Shown here: piece by piece, positions 24,208 through 31,834 of the stretch
Position numbering within the stretch: position 1 is the stretch's first letter
How the letters are laid out: each line of letters starts with the position of its first letter
Source of the DNA: JBBQVS01 sp963792705
GTDB taxonomy: Bacteria > Chloroflexota > Ktedonobacteria > Ktedonobacterales > Ktedonobacteraceae
DNA length: 64,000 bases
Assembly (NCBI GenBank): GCA_963792705.1
Contig: CAWBXD010000011.1
Span: 682,001-746,000, forward strand
Direction: 5' to 3'
Notes under the pieces: generated by a model
What the model was told of the DNA's origin: nothing
What the model saw: the letters and a program-made list of their open reading frames with translations, nothing else
The model's database searches: none
Translations under genes and position numbers: made by a program

Positions 24208-25335
24208 ATGGCAAGTGGTAAAAAGGTGCGCGTTGCAATTATCGGGGTTGGCAACTGCGCCAGTTCACTCGTACAAGGAGTCCAGTATTACAAAGATGCT
24301 AAGCAGGAGGATTTTGTCCCTGGCCTGATGCATGTCAATCTTGGTGGGTACCATATCAACGATATCGAGTTTTCGGCGGCCTTCGATATTGACGTGAACA
24401 AGGTCGGCAAAGACCTGAGCGAGGCAATCTATGCAAAGCCGAACAATACCTATCGCTTCGCTGATGTCCCCACACTGAACACAAAAGTGTCTCGTGGCAT
24501 GACGCACGATGGGCTTGGCAAGTACCTGTCACAGATTATTAAGAAGGCACCGGGGGAAACAGACGATATTGTACGTATCCTCAAGGATACAGGAACAGAT
24601 GTTGTAATCAACTACTTACCAGTTGGCTCGGAAACGGCAACTAAATGGTATGTGGAACACATTCTCAACGCAGGCGTTGGCTTTGTAAACTGCATTCCCG
24701 TTTTCATCGGGCGCGAAAAGTACTGGCAACAGCGTTTCATAGACGCGGGCGTGCCGATGATTGGCGATGATATTAAGAGTCAGGTGGGTGCGACGATTGT
24801 ACACCGTGTCCTGACGCGACTCTTCCGCGAGCGGGGCGTTAAGCTAGAGCGCACCATGCAGTTGAACGTTGGTGGCAATACCGATTTCTACAACATGCTT
24901 GAGCGTGACCGCTTAGAGTCGAAAAAGATTAGCAAAACCAATGCAGTAACAAGTCAGCTTGATTATGATATTGGTGCGGAAAATGTTCATATTGGACCTT
25001 CGGATTATGTCGAGTGGTTGTCCGACCGCAAGTGGGCTTATATCCGTCTTGAGGGTCGTACCTTTGGCGATGTACCGTTGAACGTCGAGCTAAAGCTAGA
25101 GGTATGGGACTCGCCTAATTCGGCCGGCGTGGTCATTGACGCGGTACGCCTGGTGAAAATCGCGCGTGATCGCGGACTCAGCGGCACACTGGAAGGTCCA
25201 AGTGCTTACCTGATGAAGTCACCTCCTGTGCAGTATGCCGATGATGTCGCGCACGAAATGACCGAGTCGTTTATTGACAATGACACACCCGTCAGCGTCA
25301 ATGGTCATCACAAGGTTGAAGTAGCAACAGAGTAA
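24208..25335 (+). CDS. ino1: Inositol-3-phosphate synthase
   Basis: The 375-residue protein has the NAD-binding VAIIGVGNCASSLVQGV at the N-terminus and the conserved INO1 segments VVINYLPVGSETATKWY, IGDDIKSQVGATIVHR and LNVGGNTDFYNM. It converts glucose 6-phosphate to inositol 3-phosphate. The size and motifs match the shorter actinobacterial and archaeal type. Inositol would be used for phosphatidylinositol lipids or soluble inositol derivatives. It ends in a palindrome shared with the convergent csrA gene. Confidence 0.95.
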   Translation: MASGKKVRVAIIGVGNCASSLVQGVQYYKDAKQEDFVPGLMHVNLGGYHINDIEFSAAFDIDVNKVGKDLSEAIYAKPNNTYRFADVPTLNTKVSRGMTHDGLGKYLSQIIKKAPGETDDIVRILKDTGTDVVINYLPVGSETATKWYVEHILNAGVGFVNCIPVFIGREKYWQQRFIDAGVPMIGDDIKSQVGATIVHRVLTRLFRERGVKLERTMQLNVGGNTDFYNMLERDRLESKKISKTNAVTSQLDYDIGAENVHIGPSDYVEWLSDRKWAYIRLEGRTFGDVPLNVELKLEVWDSPNSAGVVIDAVRLVKIARDRGLSGTLEGPSAYLMKSPPVQYADDVAHEMTESFIDNDTPVSVNGHHKVEVATE

Positions 25336-25349
25336 GCATAGCAGTAGAG

Positions 25350-25409
25350 CTTGAATAAAATAGGTGTGGATGAACAATATATCATTCATCCACACCTATT
25401 TTATTCAAG
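25350..25409. terminator. Perfect palindrome (25-bp arms) between ino1 and csrA
   Basis: Arms 25350-25374 and 25385-25409 are exact reverse complements with a 10-base AT-rich loop. It lies between convergent stop codons and probably terminates both transcripts. Confidence 0.7.
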
Positions 25410-25420
25410 TCCTATAAAAT

Positions 25421-25615
25421 TTAATGTTGTTGCAGAGACGTAGGATTGTTTACTGCGTCCGCCACAATACGTAATAGTTCTTCGCGTACAATTGTCACAT
25501 CAGGCGGCGCACTAATCCCAATCTTCACGCGTTCGCCTTCTACCGCCAACACAGAGATATTGATTACGCCATCAAGCACTATACTTTCGCCGACCTTCCG
25601 TCGTAATACAAGCAT
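25421..25615 (-). CDS. csrA: Carbon storage regulator CsrA
   Basis: The 64-residue protein begins MLVLRRKVGESIVLDG and has VKIGISAPPDVTIVREEL, a full CsrA signature including the C-terminal RNA-binding Arg in IVREE. CsrA dimers bind GGA-containing hairpins in mRNA leaders and repress or stabilise them, mainly in motility, carbon use and biofilm control. AAGGGGG lies 7 bases before the ATG. It is the third gene of a co-oriented set with a FliA-type sigma factor and an FlgM-like protein; FliW, the usual protein antagonist, is not present. Confidence 0.96.
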   Translation of the reverse strand: MLVLRRKVGESIVLDGVINISVLAVEGERVKIGISAPPDVTIVREELLRIVADAVNNPTSLQQH

Positions 25616-25774
25616 GTTTGGCCCCCTTCATCAGAAGTGTGTCCTATAAGCGTCCTTGCGCTGCAACAATGCCTGTAGGAACAGTCTCACCACTTACGCG
25701 TGAGAAGATGTAGCAGCGATTGTAGAATAATGGTATTCGTGTATAGACGCAATGATCATACAGAGTGGGTATAT

Positions 25775-26065
25775 TTAGTCGACGTCACTTTGTCCAAAGA
25801 GACTTTCATCTTCCAGAATGCGCTGTGCCAAAAGGATAGTATCAACTTGGTATGTTCCTGCGCGCACTTGTGCTCGTAGTGCCTCCACACGAGCGATACG
25901 GCTCTCTTGCATGGCTCGTACCTTTCGCCTCATTACTGCTCCTGTATCAGAGGCCTCATCTAATTCAGACAAAGAGCTAGCCTCTTCTGCTGTTGTATAT
26001 TTGTGTGACCGTGCGACATACTTCGTGCGGACCACATGAAGATGAGCACCCATATTAGCTTTCAC
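25775..26065 (-). CDS. flgM: FlgM-like anti-sigma-28 factor
   Basis: The 96-residue protein ends with the hallmark FlgM region: RIARVEALRAQVRAGTYQVD followed by TILLAQRILEDE. The N-terminal half is polar and likely disordered, as in FlgM. It should bind and inhibit the FliA-type sigma factor encoded directly upstream. The GTG at 26065 is preferred over the ATG four codons later because GGAAGG lies 8 bases before it. The ribosome site has two GGA triplets, a feature of CsrA targets, but a hairpin is not evident. No flagellar export gene, needed for classical FlgM release, is in view. Confidence 0.85.
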   Translation of the reverse strand: MKANMGAHLHVVRTKYVARSHKYTTAEEASSLSELDEASDTGAVMRRKVRAMQESRIARVEALRAQVRAGTYQVDTILLAQRILEDESLFGQSDVD

Positions 26066-26208
26066 AATGAATTCCTTCCAATGTACCTACAGGCATTTTA
26101 ACGATAGTGTTCATTCACTATCTTTACACACCTTACTTACTTCTATCGGTTTTATTTTTAAAATCAGGAGAGAATGAGTAATAGCACAGCACAAACATAT
26201 TGACTACA

Positions 26209-27057
26209 TTATGACGCAGTATTTTTAGAGCGTGATTTGCTCGCGCTAGCCACTTTTGCTTTCGTTTTCAGCTTCTTTGGCTTGCCTTCCGTGTCCGCAT
26301 TAGCAAATAGAGTTCGCAGGCGTACAAGGGCTTGCATATGCAACTGGCACACACGAGACTCTGACACATCCATCACACGGCTAATCTCTTTCATTGTCAA
26401 CTCTTCAACATAATAGAGAGAGAGTAGCAATTGCTCACGTTCGGGTAAATGATGAAGTGCTTGGCTTAGCATTGTGAGAAGTTCTTTTTTCTCGGTTGCA
26501 TCGGCTGGTCCTGGTGTACTATAATCCTCTAAAAGTTCTCCTAATGTTAACAACTCATCGTCCTGTCCATACATCGAGAGGGGAGCATCAAGTGATAAAA
26601 TTGAAAGCCCTGCCTCTACCAGCATATGACGGTAGCGTTCGGTTGTTACGCCAAGCTCTCTTGCGGCCTCATCTTCTTTCGCAGGTCGTCCCAGGCGTTG
26701 TTCCAGTGTGGCAAGTGCTACCTCGACCTGTTTCACACGAGATACCGCAGAACGTGGCAACCAATTGAGTGTACGCAGTTGGTCAATTACCGCTCCCCGA
26801 ATACGGGCTGTTGCGAACGCCTCAAAACGTACACCACGTGCTGGATCGTAGCGATCAACGGCATTAATCAAGCCAATCGCGCCATAACTCACAAGGTCCT
26901 CTGCTTCTAGCATACTCGTCGGTGGAATACCCAAGCGGCTAACCACAAAACGTACCAGAGGCATATAGTGTGTCACCAGTTCATCGCGAAGAGTCCTGCG
27001 TTTCGTAGCCACAAATTCTGTCCAGGTCTCATTTATTGTCATATTTGATAATGCCAT
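26209..27057 (-). CDS. fliA: FliA/WhiG-type RNA polymerase sigma factor
   Basis: The 282-residue protein has sigma regions 2 (LVSYGAIGLINAVDRYDPAR, then FEAFATARIRGAVIDQLR), 3 (RVKQVEVALATLEQRLGRP) and 4 (LTMKEISRVMDVSESRVCQL), in the group 3 arrangement without region 1.1. This matches sigma-28 of flagellar systems and WhiG of Streptomyces sporulation. The C-terminal 30 residues are Lys/Ser/Ala-rich, an unusual basic tail. AAGGA precedes the ATG by 9 bases. With flgM and csrA downstream it forms a regulatory cassette. The absence of flagellar genes here favours a developmental role, but the rest of the genome is not visible. Confidence 0.88.
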   Translation of the reverse strand: MALSNMTINETWTEFVATKRRTLRDELVTHYMPLVRFVVSRLGIPPTSMLEAEDLVSYGAIGLINAVDRYDPARGVRFEAFATARIRGAVIDQLRTLNWLPRSAVSRVKQVEVALATLEQRLGRPAKEDEAARELGVTTERYRHMLVEAGLSILSLDAPLSMYGQDDELLTLGELLEDYSTPGPADATEKKELLTMLSQALHHLPEREQLLLSLYYVEELTMKEISRVMDVSESRVCQLHMQALVRLRTLFANADTEGKPKKLKTKAKVASASKSRSKNTAS

Positions 27058-27475
27058 AGTGGGTGTCCTTCTCTCTCTATCAATATCTATTCGTATATTG
27101 TCCTCACCGCATCTTCATTCCATCCATACTTCCAGTGTAGAGAGAGTTTGGCTATCTCGATATTGACAAAAGTCCCTAGTAGTGGCGGCAAACGTCCTTT
27201 TATCCTTCAACAGTAGGAGATTTGGGAAGAAGCGAAGGGAAGTCTGGTAGGGACCCGATTGATCGCGTCCGCTGCACGAGCGAAGCAATGTGCAGTCCTC
27301 ATCATGCACCTATTCTTACACGAGAGCATTCAACAAAGATGGCAGATGCAACTCGCCCTATGAATTGGGCGTGGACGCCATCAATGTGGTCCCTACGAAT
27401 TCATCTCATCAAGATTGGCAGTCTACCACAGGCATTTCGTCGTGCCTCCAAAAAAATCTACTGTTGAAAGGGGGG
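27058..27475. repeat. Intergenic region with family B repeat (27247-27396)
   Basis: Within this 418-base gap 27247-27396 is a 150-bp family B core (GTAGGGACCCGATTGATCG at the left, CCATCAATGTGGTCCCTAC at the right). The right flank GAATTCATCTCATCAAGATT and then GGCAGTCTACCAC matches the outer inverted repeat of other copies. The fliA promoter should lie upstream of 27057 (27060-27150), but no clear consensus is seen there. Confidence 0.85.
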
Positions 27476-28366
27476 TTACAGGTTGACCAGTGCCACACCG
27501 ATGAAGATAATGCCAACGCCAAGCCATTGATTCCACTGCAAGCGATCATGTAGAAAAAGCCAGGCGAGCAAAACGGTTACAGCACTAAATAGAGAGGCGA
27601 GGACGCTGACAATGGAGACTTGCGCGGTAGTGTAGCCAACGGTCGCAGCAACGAACGCAGCGGTATCGAGGATGCCTACGCCTGCAAGATACCACCAGAC
27701 ACGACCACGAGGAATGCTAATACTTTGATGAGCAATGGGGGCGGATATAAACAAGGCACAGGATGTAATAAGGCGTACAAGCCAGACTGGAACGACGCCA
27801 CCGAGAACGGGTGTCACGCGAAAGCCAAAGAGCCAGAAGGCCACACCATAGCCACACGAGGCTAGAATAGCCAGGCCAATTCCACTCCCGAATCTTGAAG
27901 TACGAGGCATTTTAGAAGAATCAGCAAAAGCTCTCGTTCCCAATTTCCAGGTGATTGGGGTGGCGGCTAACACCACGCCGAGCAGTGATGCGACAATGCC
28001 AATACTATGTGTCTGACTAATAACCTCGCCCGTAAGCACAGCGAGCAGTACCGTAATAGCAGCATAGCTTGCGGCGATTGGGGACACAATGGTAAGAACA
28101 CCCACCTCGAACGCACGATATAGTGCCAGTGAACTCACGATATTAAGAAAGACTGCAAGGAGCGTCCAGACCCACATTTGCCATCCAATGGTGAGGAGAG
28201 GTCGCCATGCACCCGACAGCAAGACGTATATGCTTAAGCACACAACGCCAAAAAACTGCATAAAGAAGAGTGTGCGATAGGTCCCAACGATTCGTGTTGC
28301 GTAACGCGCGAAAAAGTCGGCGGCCCCCCAGCATAACGCGGCGGTCAAGCCTAATACAATACCCAA
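27476..28366 (-). CDS. EamA/DMT-family transporter
   Basis: The 296-residue protein has ten predicted membrane helices in two EamA repeats (first starting GLTAALCWGAADFFARY, second around LASCGYGVAFWLFGF). It is a drug/metabolite transporter superfamily exporter of unknown substrate. I start at TTG 28366 because AAAGGAA lies 8 bases upstream; no better ATG exists nearby. It has the same orientation as the dienelactone hydrolase gene upstream, separated by a 28-bp palindrome. A second EamA protein is encoded at 50421-51338, only distantly similar. Confidence 0.85.
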   Translation of the reverse strand: MGIVLGLTAALCWGAADFFARYATRIVGTYRTLFFMQFFGVVCLSIYVLLSGAWRPLLTIGWQMWVWTLLAVFLNIVSSLALYRAFEVGVLTIVSPIAASYAAITVLLAVLTGEVISQTHSIGIVASLLGVVLAATPITWKLGTRAFADSSKMPRTSRFGSGIGLAILASCGYGVAFWLFGFRVTPVLGGVVPVWLVRLITSCALFISAPIAHQSISIPRGRVWWYLAGVGILDTAAFVAATVGYTTAQVSIVSVLASLFSAVTVLLAWLFLHDRLQWNQWLGVGIIFIGVALVNL

Positions 28367-28414
28367 GTGGAATTTCCTTTGATGTCTCGATATTCTTATG
28401 TTCTATAGAAAGTA

Positions 28415-28478
28415 TACCCGAAAAAGGGTGAATGGTGGAAGCAAAGTGTCGCTTCCACCATTCACCCTTTTTCGGGTA
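28415..28478. terminator. Perfect palindrome (28-bp arms) after the dienelactone hydrolase gene
   Basis: Arms 28415-28442 and 28451-28478 are exact reverse complements with an 8-base loop. It begins 6 bases past the dienelactone hydrolase stop on the minus strand and lies about 50 bases before the EamA start, so it separates two same-direction genes. Confidence 0.7.
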
Positions 28479-28484
28479 ACGGGG

Positions 28485-29165
28485 CTAAATGAGATGAACG
28501 CTAAAGAAGGTTAGCACACGACTCCACGAATCTTGTGCAGCCTCTGCATTGTATGCCGATCCTTTGTCGTTGAAGAAAGAGTGGCGCGAATCTGGGTAAA
28601 TTTTGATGTCGTGCTCGATGTTGTCTTTTGTGAGTTCCGCGTCAAGTTTGCGACCTGCCCCTGCCGTGAAGTCTTTTTCTGGATAGGAACCAACTACAGG
28701 ACAAGAGCGTTTCACGGCCTCTAATGGACGGGGGTTTGCGCCGTAATAGGGGGCAATCGCTTGTAGACGGTTATCCGTACAGGCCCAAGCTATGGCAAAA
28801 CCACCACCCATGCAGAAGCCAATCGCACCGACGCGCTTTGCATCTACACCCGGTTGTTCGCTGAGATAGCTCAGCGCACTTTTCAGTTCGCGGACACCAT
28901 CATTCTCAAGGGGGCTAAACAATTGTGAGCGTATAAGATTGAACATACAGAGCGCACGATTGCGTTCCGCGAACAAATCAACGGCAAGCGCAACGTAGCC
29001 CTCCGCCGCAAATCGGTCGGCAATCTCTTTGATATTTTCGTTGAGACCAAATATCTCGTAAATCACGATTACGCCTGGAAATGGTCCCTCCCCTTCGGGA
29101 CGTGCCAGGTAGCCAGGACGTTGTTCTGTTCCGAGAGGAAAGCGAATCGTTTGTGTTTGAGTCAT
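28485..29165 (-). CDS. Dienelactone hydrolase family protein
   Basis: The alpha/beta hydrolase has the Cys nucleophile in GFCMGGGFAIAWAC and the acid/His part in YPDSRHSFFND, the Cys-Asp-His triad of dienelactone hydrolases. It begins MTQTQTIRFPLGTEQRPGYL. Substrates may be dienelactones from aromatic degradation or other carboxylic esters. The ATG at 29165 is chosen because AGGAAGG lies upstream and because the longer frame to 29285 would overlap the promoter and start codon of the divergent HxlR gene. That regulator probably controls this gene. Confidence 0.88.
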   Translation of the reverse strand: MTQTQTIRFPLGTEQRPGYLARPEGEGPFPGVIVIYEIFGLNENIKEIADRFAAEGYVALAVDLFAERNRALCMFNLIRSQLFSPLENDGVRELKSALSYLSEQPGVDAKRVGAIGFCMGGGFAIAWACTDNRLQAIAPYYGANPRPLEAVKRSCPVVGSYPEKDFTAGAGRKLDAELTKDNIEHDIKIYPDSRHSFFNDKGSAYNAEAAQDSWSRVLTFFSVHLI

Positions 29166-29261
29166 ATGTGTGTTGATCCTTCCTACAATTTTATTTCCAT
29201 TACGGAAATAATGATACGAAGGAAATTTGCGTTTGTCAAATCTCATTTCAAACACAAAATA

Positions 29262-29270
29262 TGGTATACT
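29262..29270 (+). promoter_or_regulatory. Extended -10 element for a probably leaderless HxlR transcript
   Basis: TGG followed by TATACT ends at 29270, only 7 bases before the ATG at 29278, so the transcript would begin at or next to the start codon. There is no ribosome site before the ATG. A TTGTCA at 29233-29238 is too far for a standard -35 (26-base spacer), so the extended -10 may suffice. Confidence 0.5.
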
Positions 29271-29277
29271 GTTATGT

Positions 29278-29658
29278 ATGAGCACAACAGAGCAAACTCA
29301 CACAACCGAAAAACATACCGACGATTGCGCCATGAGCCTCACAATGAACCGCACTCTGCATTTAATTGGGGATATGTGGACGCTTATGATCGTCTATAAC
29401 CTGATGAATGGCACAAAGCGGTTTGGCGAATTACTCGACGCATTGGGCAATGTAAGTCCTAAAACACTTTCTCAGCGACTCAAGATGCTTGAAGCGGTCA
29501 AATTTGTCGAGCGTACAGCATACGCGGAGATACCGCCGCGTGTCGAGTATCATCTTACAGACAAAGGCTATGCGCTAGTTGACATCATCAAGGCCATGCA
29601 AAACTTTGGCGATCAGTATCTTTCAGATGTCGAACCACCAGAAACAGCTTGCCACTAA
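29278..29658 (+). CDS. HxlR-family winged-helix transcriptional regulator
   Basis: The 126-residue protein matches the HxlR core: CAMSLTMNRTLHLIGDMWTL, MNGTKRFGELLDALGNVSPK, TLSQRLKMLEAVKFVERTAY and VEYHLTDKGYALVDIIKAMQ. Members bind DNA as dimers and often sense electrophiles through an N-terminal Cys, here in DDCAM (about residue 17). It is divergent from the dienelactone hydrolase gene with about 110 bases between starts, the usual arrangement for a local regulator. It appears to be expressed from a leaderless transcript. Confidence 0.9.
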   Translation: MSTTEQTHTTEKHTDDCAMSLTMNRTLHLIGDMWTLMIVYNLMNGTKRFGELLDALGNVSPKTLSQRLKMLEAVKFVERTAYAEIPPRVEYHLTDKGYALVDIIKAMQNFGDQYLSDVEPPETACH

Positions 29659-29734
29659 GATAGCAGAAAGACAGCGAGGGTCTTCCCGGCACACTACGGC
29701 ACCTAAACCTTTGCGGCCTCTCTGTGTTTCGACG

Positions 29735-30568
29735 TTAGCGTGGAACCTCTACATACACGTTACCAGCTTCAACTTTTGTGTGTAAGCGAGGCAAGGGCTG
29801 TAACCTGAGTTTATAGTCGAGATAGATATGTGTACCGTCTTCCGCAAAGAACGCAGTATGACAGGGACAATGAAAACGACGGTCGGTATCTTTCCACTGC
29901 ACGATACACCCCATATGCGTGCAAGCCGCAGATAGTGCGATGATCTGATCACTTTGCGTTGCGCTATTGTCTCGAAGAACATAACCAATGAGCGCATCTG
30001 ACGCAAAGCGTATTGCCCCTTGTCCTAGATTAGCAAGTGTTGTCACAAAGAGCCAACTCGTTGGTATAGCAGAACTGATATCCAATTGAGTACTTGGTTG
30101 CGGAGGGGGAGAGTTATCCCTGTCATTCGCTGTTATCCTTTGCTCTATGACATGTTCTGTCCCGACACCAATTACAAGAGAAGCAGCCGCGATTGCGCCA
30201 CCCGTCAGCAGACCACGCCTCGAAAAGAAACGTACTGGCCGTTTCAATGTTGTTTGGCTATTCATAGTCGTGGGAAGAGGTTGTACCTGCGATACTGGCT
30301 CTACATGTTGCTGTTCCACAGGCTCCGAGACGACTGGTTGCGGCTCTCGCATGGCGAGCAACTGTGCTTTTAGCTGATCGGCAAATGCTAAGCGAGGCTC
30401 AGCATTTTCGGGAGAAGCAGAGCGGAAGAGTGCCGCCATCTGGTAGATATGTGCCTGTTCCAACGTCAGGTCTGTTGGTGGGGATGCGTCCTTACCAGTT
30501 TGCAACTCCTCGATATAACGTTCTAGCTCTATATAATCCTCGAATCGTTCCTGATCTTCGTCCGCCAT
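29735..30568 (-). CDS. Membrane-anchored Rieske [2Fe-2S] protein with cytoplasmic N-terminal region
   Basis: The 277-residue protein has a hydrophilic N-terminal region (1-115). A twin-Arg sequence followed by a hydrophobic segment comes next (RFFSRRGLLTGGAIAA, about 113-137), and a C-terminal Rieske domain closes it. Cluster ligands are Cys216/His218 (CTHMGC) and Cys234/His237 (CPCH), with the disulfide pair Cys221/Cys236. The Rieske part should sit outside the membrane. The gene follows an ECF sigma gene by about 35 bases, in the place where anti-sigma factors usually stand, and residues 38-72 (ALFRSASPENAEPRL...) are helical. GGAGAG supports the ATG at 30568. No cytochrome b is nearby. Confidence 0.85.
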   Translation of the reverse strand: MADEDQERFEDYIELERYIEELQTGKDASPPTDLTLEQAHIYQMAALFRSASPENAEPRLAFADQLKAQLLAMREPQPVVSEPVEQQHVEPVSQVQPLPTTMNSQTTLKRPVRFFSRRGLLTGGAIAAASLVIGVGTEHVIEQRITANDRDNSPPPQPSTQLDISSAIPTSWLFVTTLANLGQGAIRFASDALIGYVLRDNSATQSDQIIALSAACTHMGCIVQWKDTDRRFHCPCHTAFFAEDGTHIYLDYKLRLQPLPRLHTKVEAGNVYVEVPR

Positions 30569-30603
30569 AATTTCTCTCCGCGATGATGACACTCAACGTA
30601 CTA

Positions 30604-31143
30604 TTATTGTATATCGGTAGCGATAGGTTCAAGTTCTGCCGCACGTTTGAGTGCGCGAAATTGCAACACCTTCACATTTGCTTCTGATAGACTCAACTTC
30701 AACGCAGTTTCTTTAATCGAGAGGTTATACAAAAAGCGACAGGTCAGCACCTCCCGTTGATGCTCTGGCAGAAGGCGCAAAAGGGCGTGTACCTTTTCTG
30801 TAGGTGTTATGCTGACGGATATCGGCTCTATCTCTGCTGGACCCTCCCAGCCACCGTCAAGAAGCTCTTCCAACGAACTGATCGAGGCACGGTAATAGCG
30901 ACGCCAGTAATCGGCAATAGTCGTATGTGCCACCTGAAAGAGCCATTTTTGCATGCTTTGTTGACCACGCTCTGCATCGATACTATGGGCTGCTTTCATG
31001 AATATTTGCGCGGTCAGGTCTTCAGCTTCCTCACGCACTCCCACCTTACTATAGACATAGCGATAAACGATACCAAGGTTTTCCTGATAAAACGTCTGAA
31101 ACTCCTGTTGCCTATGTTCCTGTTGGTCGCGTGGTATGTTCAC
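30604..31143 (-). CDS. ECF RNA polymerase sigma factor
   Basis: The 179-residue protein has region 2 (YRYVYSKVGVREEAEDLTAQ, then KWLFQVAHTTIADYWRRYYR) and region 4 (LLPEHQREVLTCRFLYNLSI, then KETALKLSLSEANVKVLQFR), the minimal ECF layout. It would redirect RNA polymerase to a stress or envelope regulon. It is followed downstream by the Rieske protein gene and preceded by a lipoprotein gene, all in one direction with gaps of about 40 bases, so they probably form one unit. Confidence 0.9.
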   Translation of the reverse strand: MNIPRDQQEHRQQEFQTFYQENLGIVYRYVYSKVGVREEAEDLTAQIFMKAAHSIDAERGQQSMQKWLFQVAHTTIADYWRRYYRASISSLEELLDGGWEGPAEIEPISVSITPTEKVHALLRLLPEHQREVLTCRFLYNLSIKETALKLSLSEANVKVLQFRALKRAAELEPIATDIQ

Positions 31144-31186
31144 ATCTGCGCTCCAATACCGCTTGATGTCTGTTTACAATCAGGTG

Positions 31187-31750
31187 TTACTTAAGACTTG
31201 TTGTGGCAACAAACCATTTTCCACCTACCCCTTGCCCGTTCGTTTGACCAGAGGCTGAGTCACCAGCATAGGTGTAAAGGAAATGACCATTGTACTGAAT
31301 CTGGGTACCGTTAGTGTTGGCGAAGGTAGTGAGTGTGCCTGGAGCCGTACTCGTAAGGGTGATTGACCCTGTAATAAGCAGTGGAGGCCAATTCCCAGCA
31401 CAACCACCAGTGCAAGCACTTGTTGTCTTGGTATCAGGTGTGAAGTAATACAGGGTCATACCCTGTGCATTCGTCAAAATTGTTTCTGCTTTGCCAGCTA
31501 TAGTTGCCGTCGCGGTTTTGATTGTTGTCGCGCCTGTATTTCCTGTACTTGTGGTCGGTGTCGAGTAGTACTTGCCTGTCGTCGCTGTAGGACCTGTAGC
31601 ACTTGTATCAGGTGTTGTGGTCGGACTGCCCGTAGCATAAGAACTGGTAGTAGAACTAGTAGCGGTGCTGCTTGTCGAGCCACAGGCTGCGAGTAAACAG
31701 GTGAGTAAAATCAGAAAGCCAAATGATAGAAATGTTTTTGCAAATCGCAT
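31187..31750 (-). CDS. Secreted lipoprotein with Yx(F/W/Y)xxD-type repeats
   Basis: The 187-residue protein has a type II signal peptide with lipobox LLAAC (Cys22 or close) and a long Ser/Thr-rich linker. The C-terminal domain carries MTLYYFTPDTKTTSACTGGC followed by AGNWPPLL, then HFLYTYAGDSASGQTNGQG. This is the family of predicted lipoproteins with a conserved YxFxxD motif. The function of the family is unknown; redox or haem binding has been suggested. It is the first gene of the unit containing the ECF sigma factor and Rieske protein, so it may be part of the same envelope redox system. Confidence 0.85.
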   Translation of the reverse strand: MRFAKTFLSFGFLILLTCLLAACGSTSSTATSSTTSSYATGSPTTTPDTSATGPTATTGKYYSTPTTSTGNTGATTIKTATATIAGKAETILTNAQGMTLYYFTPDTKTTSACTGGCAGNWPPLLITGSITLTSTAPGTLTTFANTNGTQIQYNGHFLYTYAGDSASGQTNGQGVGGKWFVATTSLK

Positions 31751-31834
31751 TGTATGTATGCTCCCTTGAAGATTGTTATGTACAAATCAAGACATACATA
31801 CATACGTTGCCAGGTTACACAGTGAGTTGTAGTG

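Noticed and set aside
28485..29285. Longer dienelactone hydrolase frame starting at 29285
   Set aside because: It would overlap the promoter and first codons of the divergent HxlR gene. The ATG at 29165 has a ribosome site and begins the family's conserved region.
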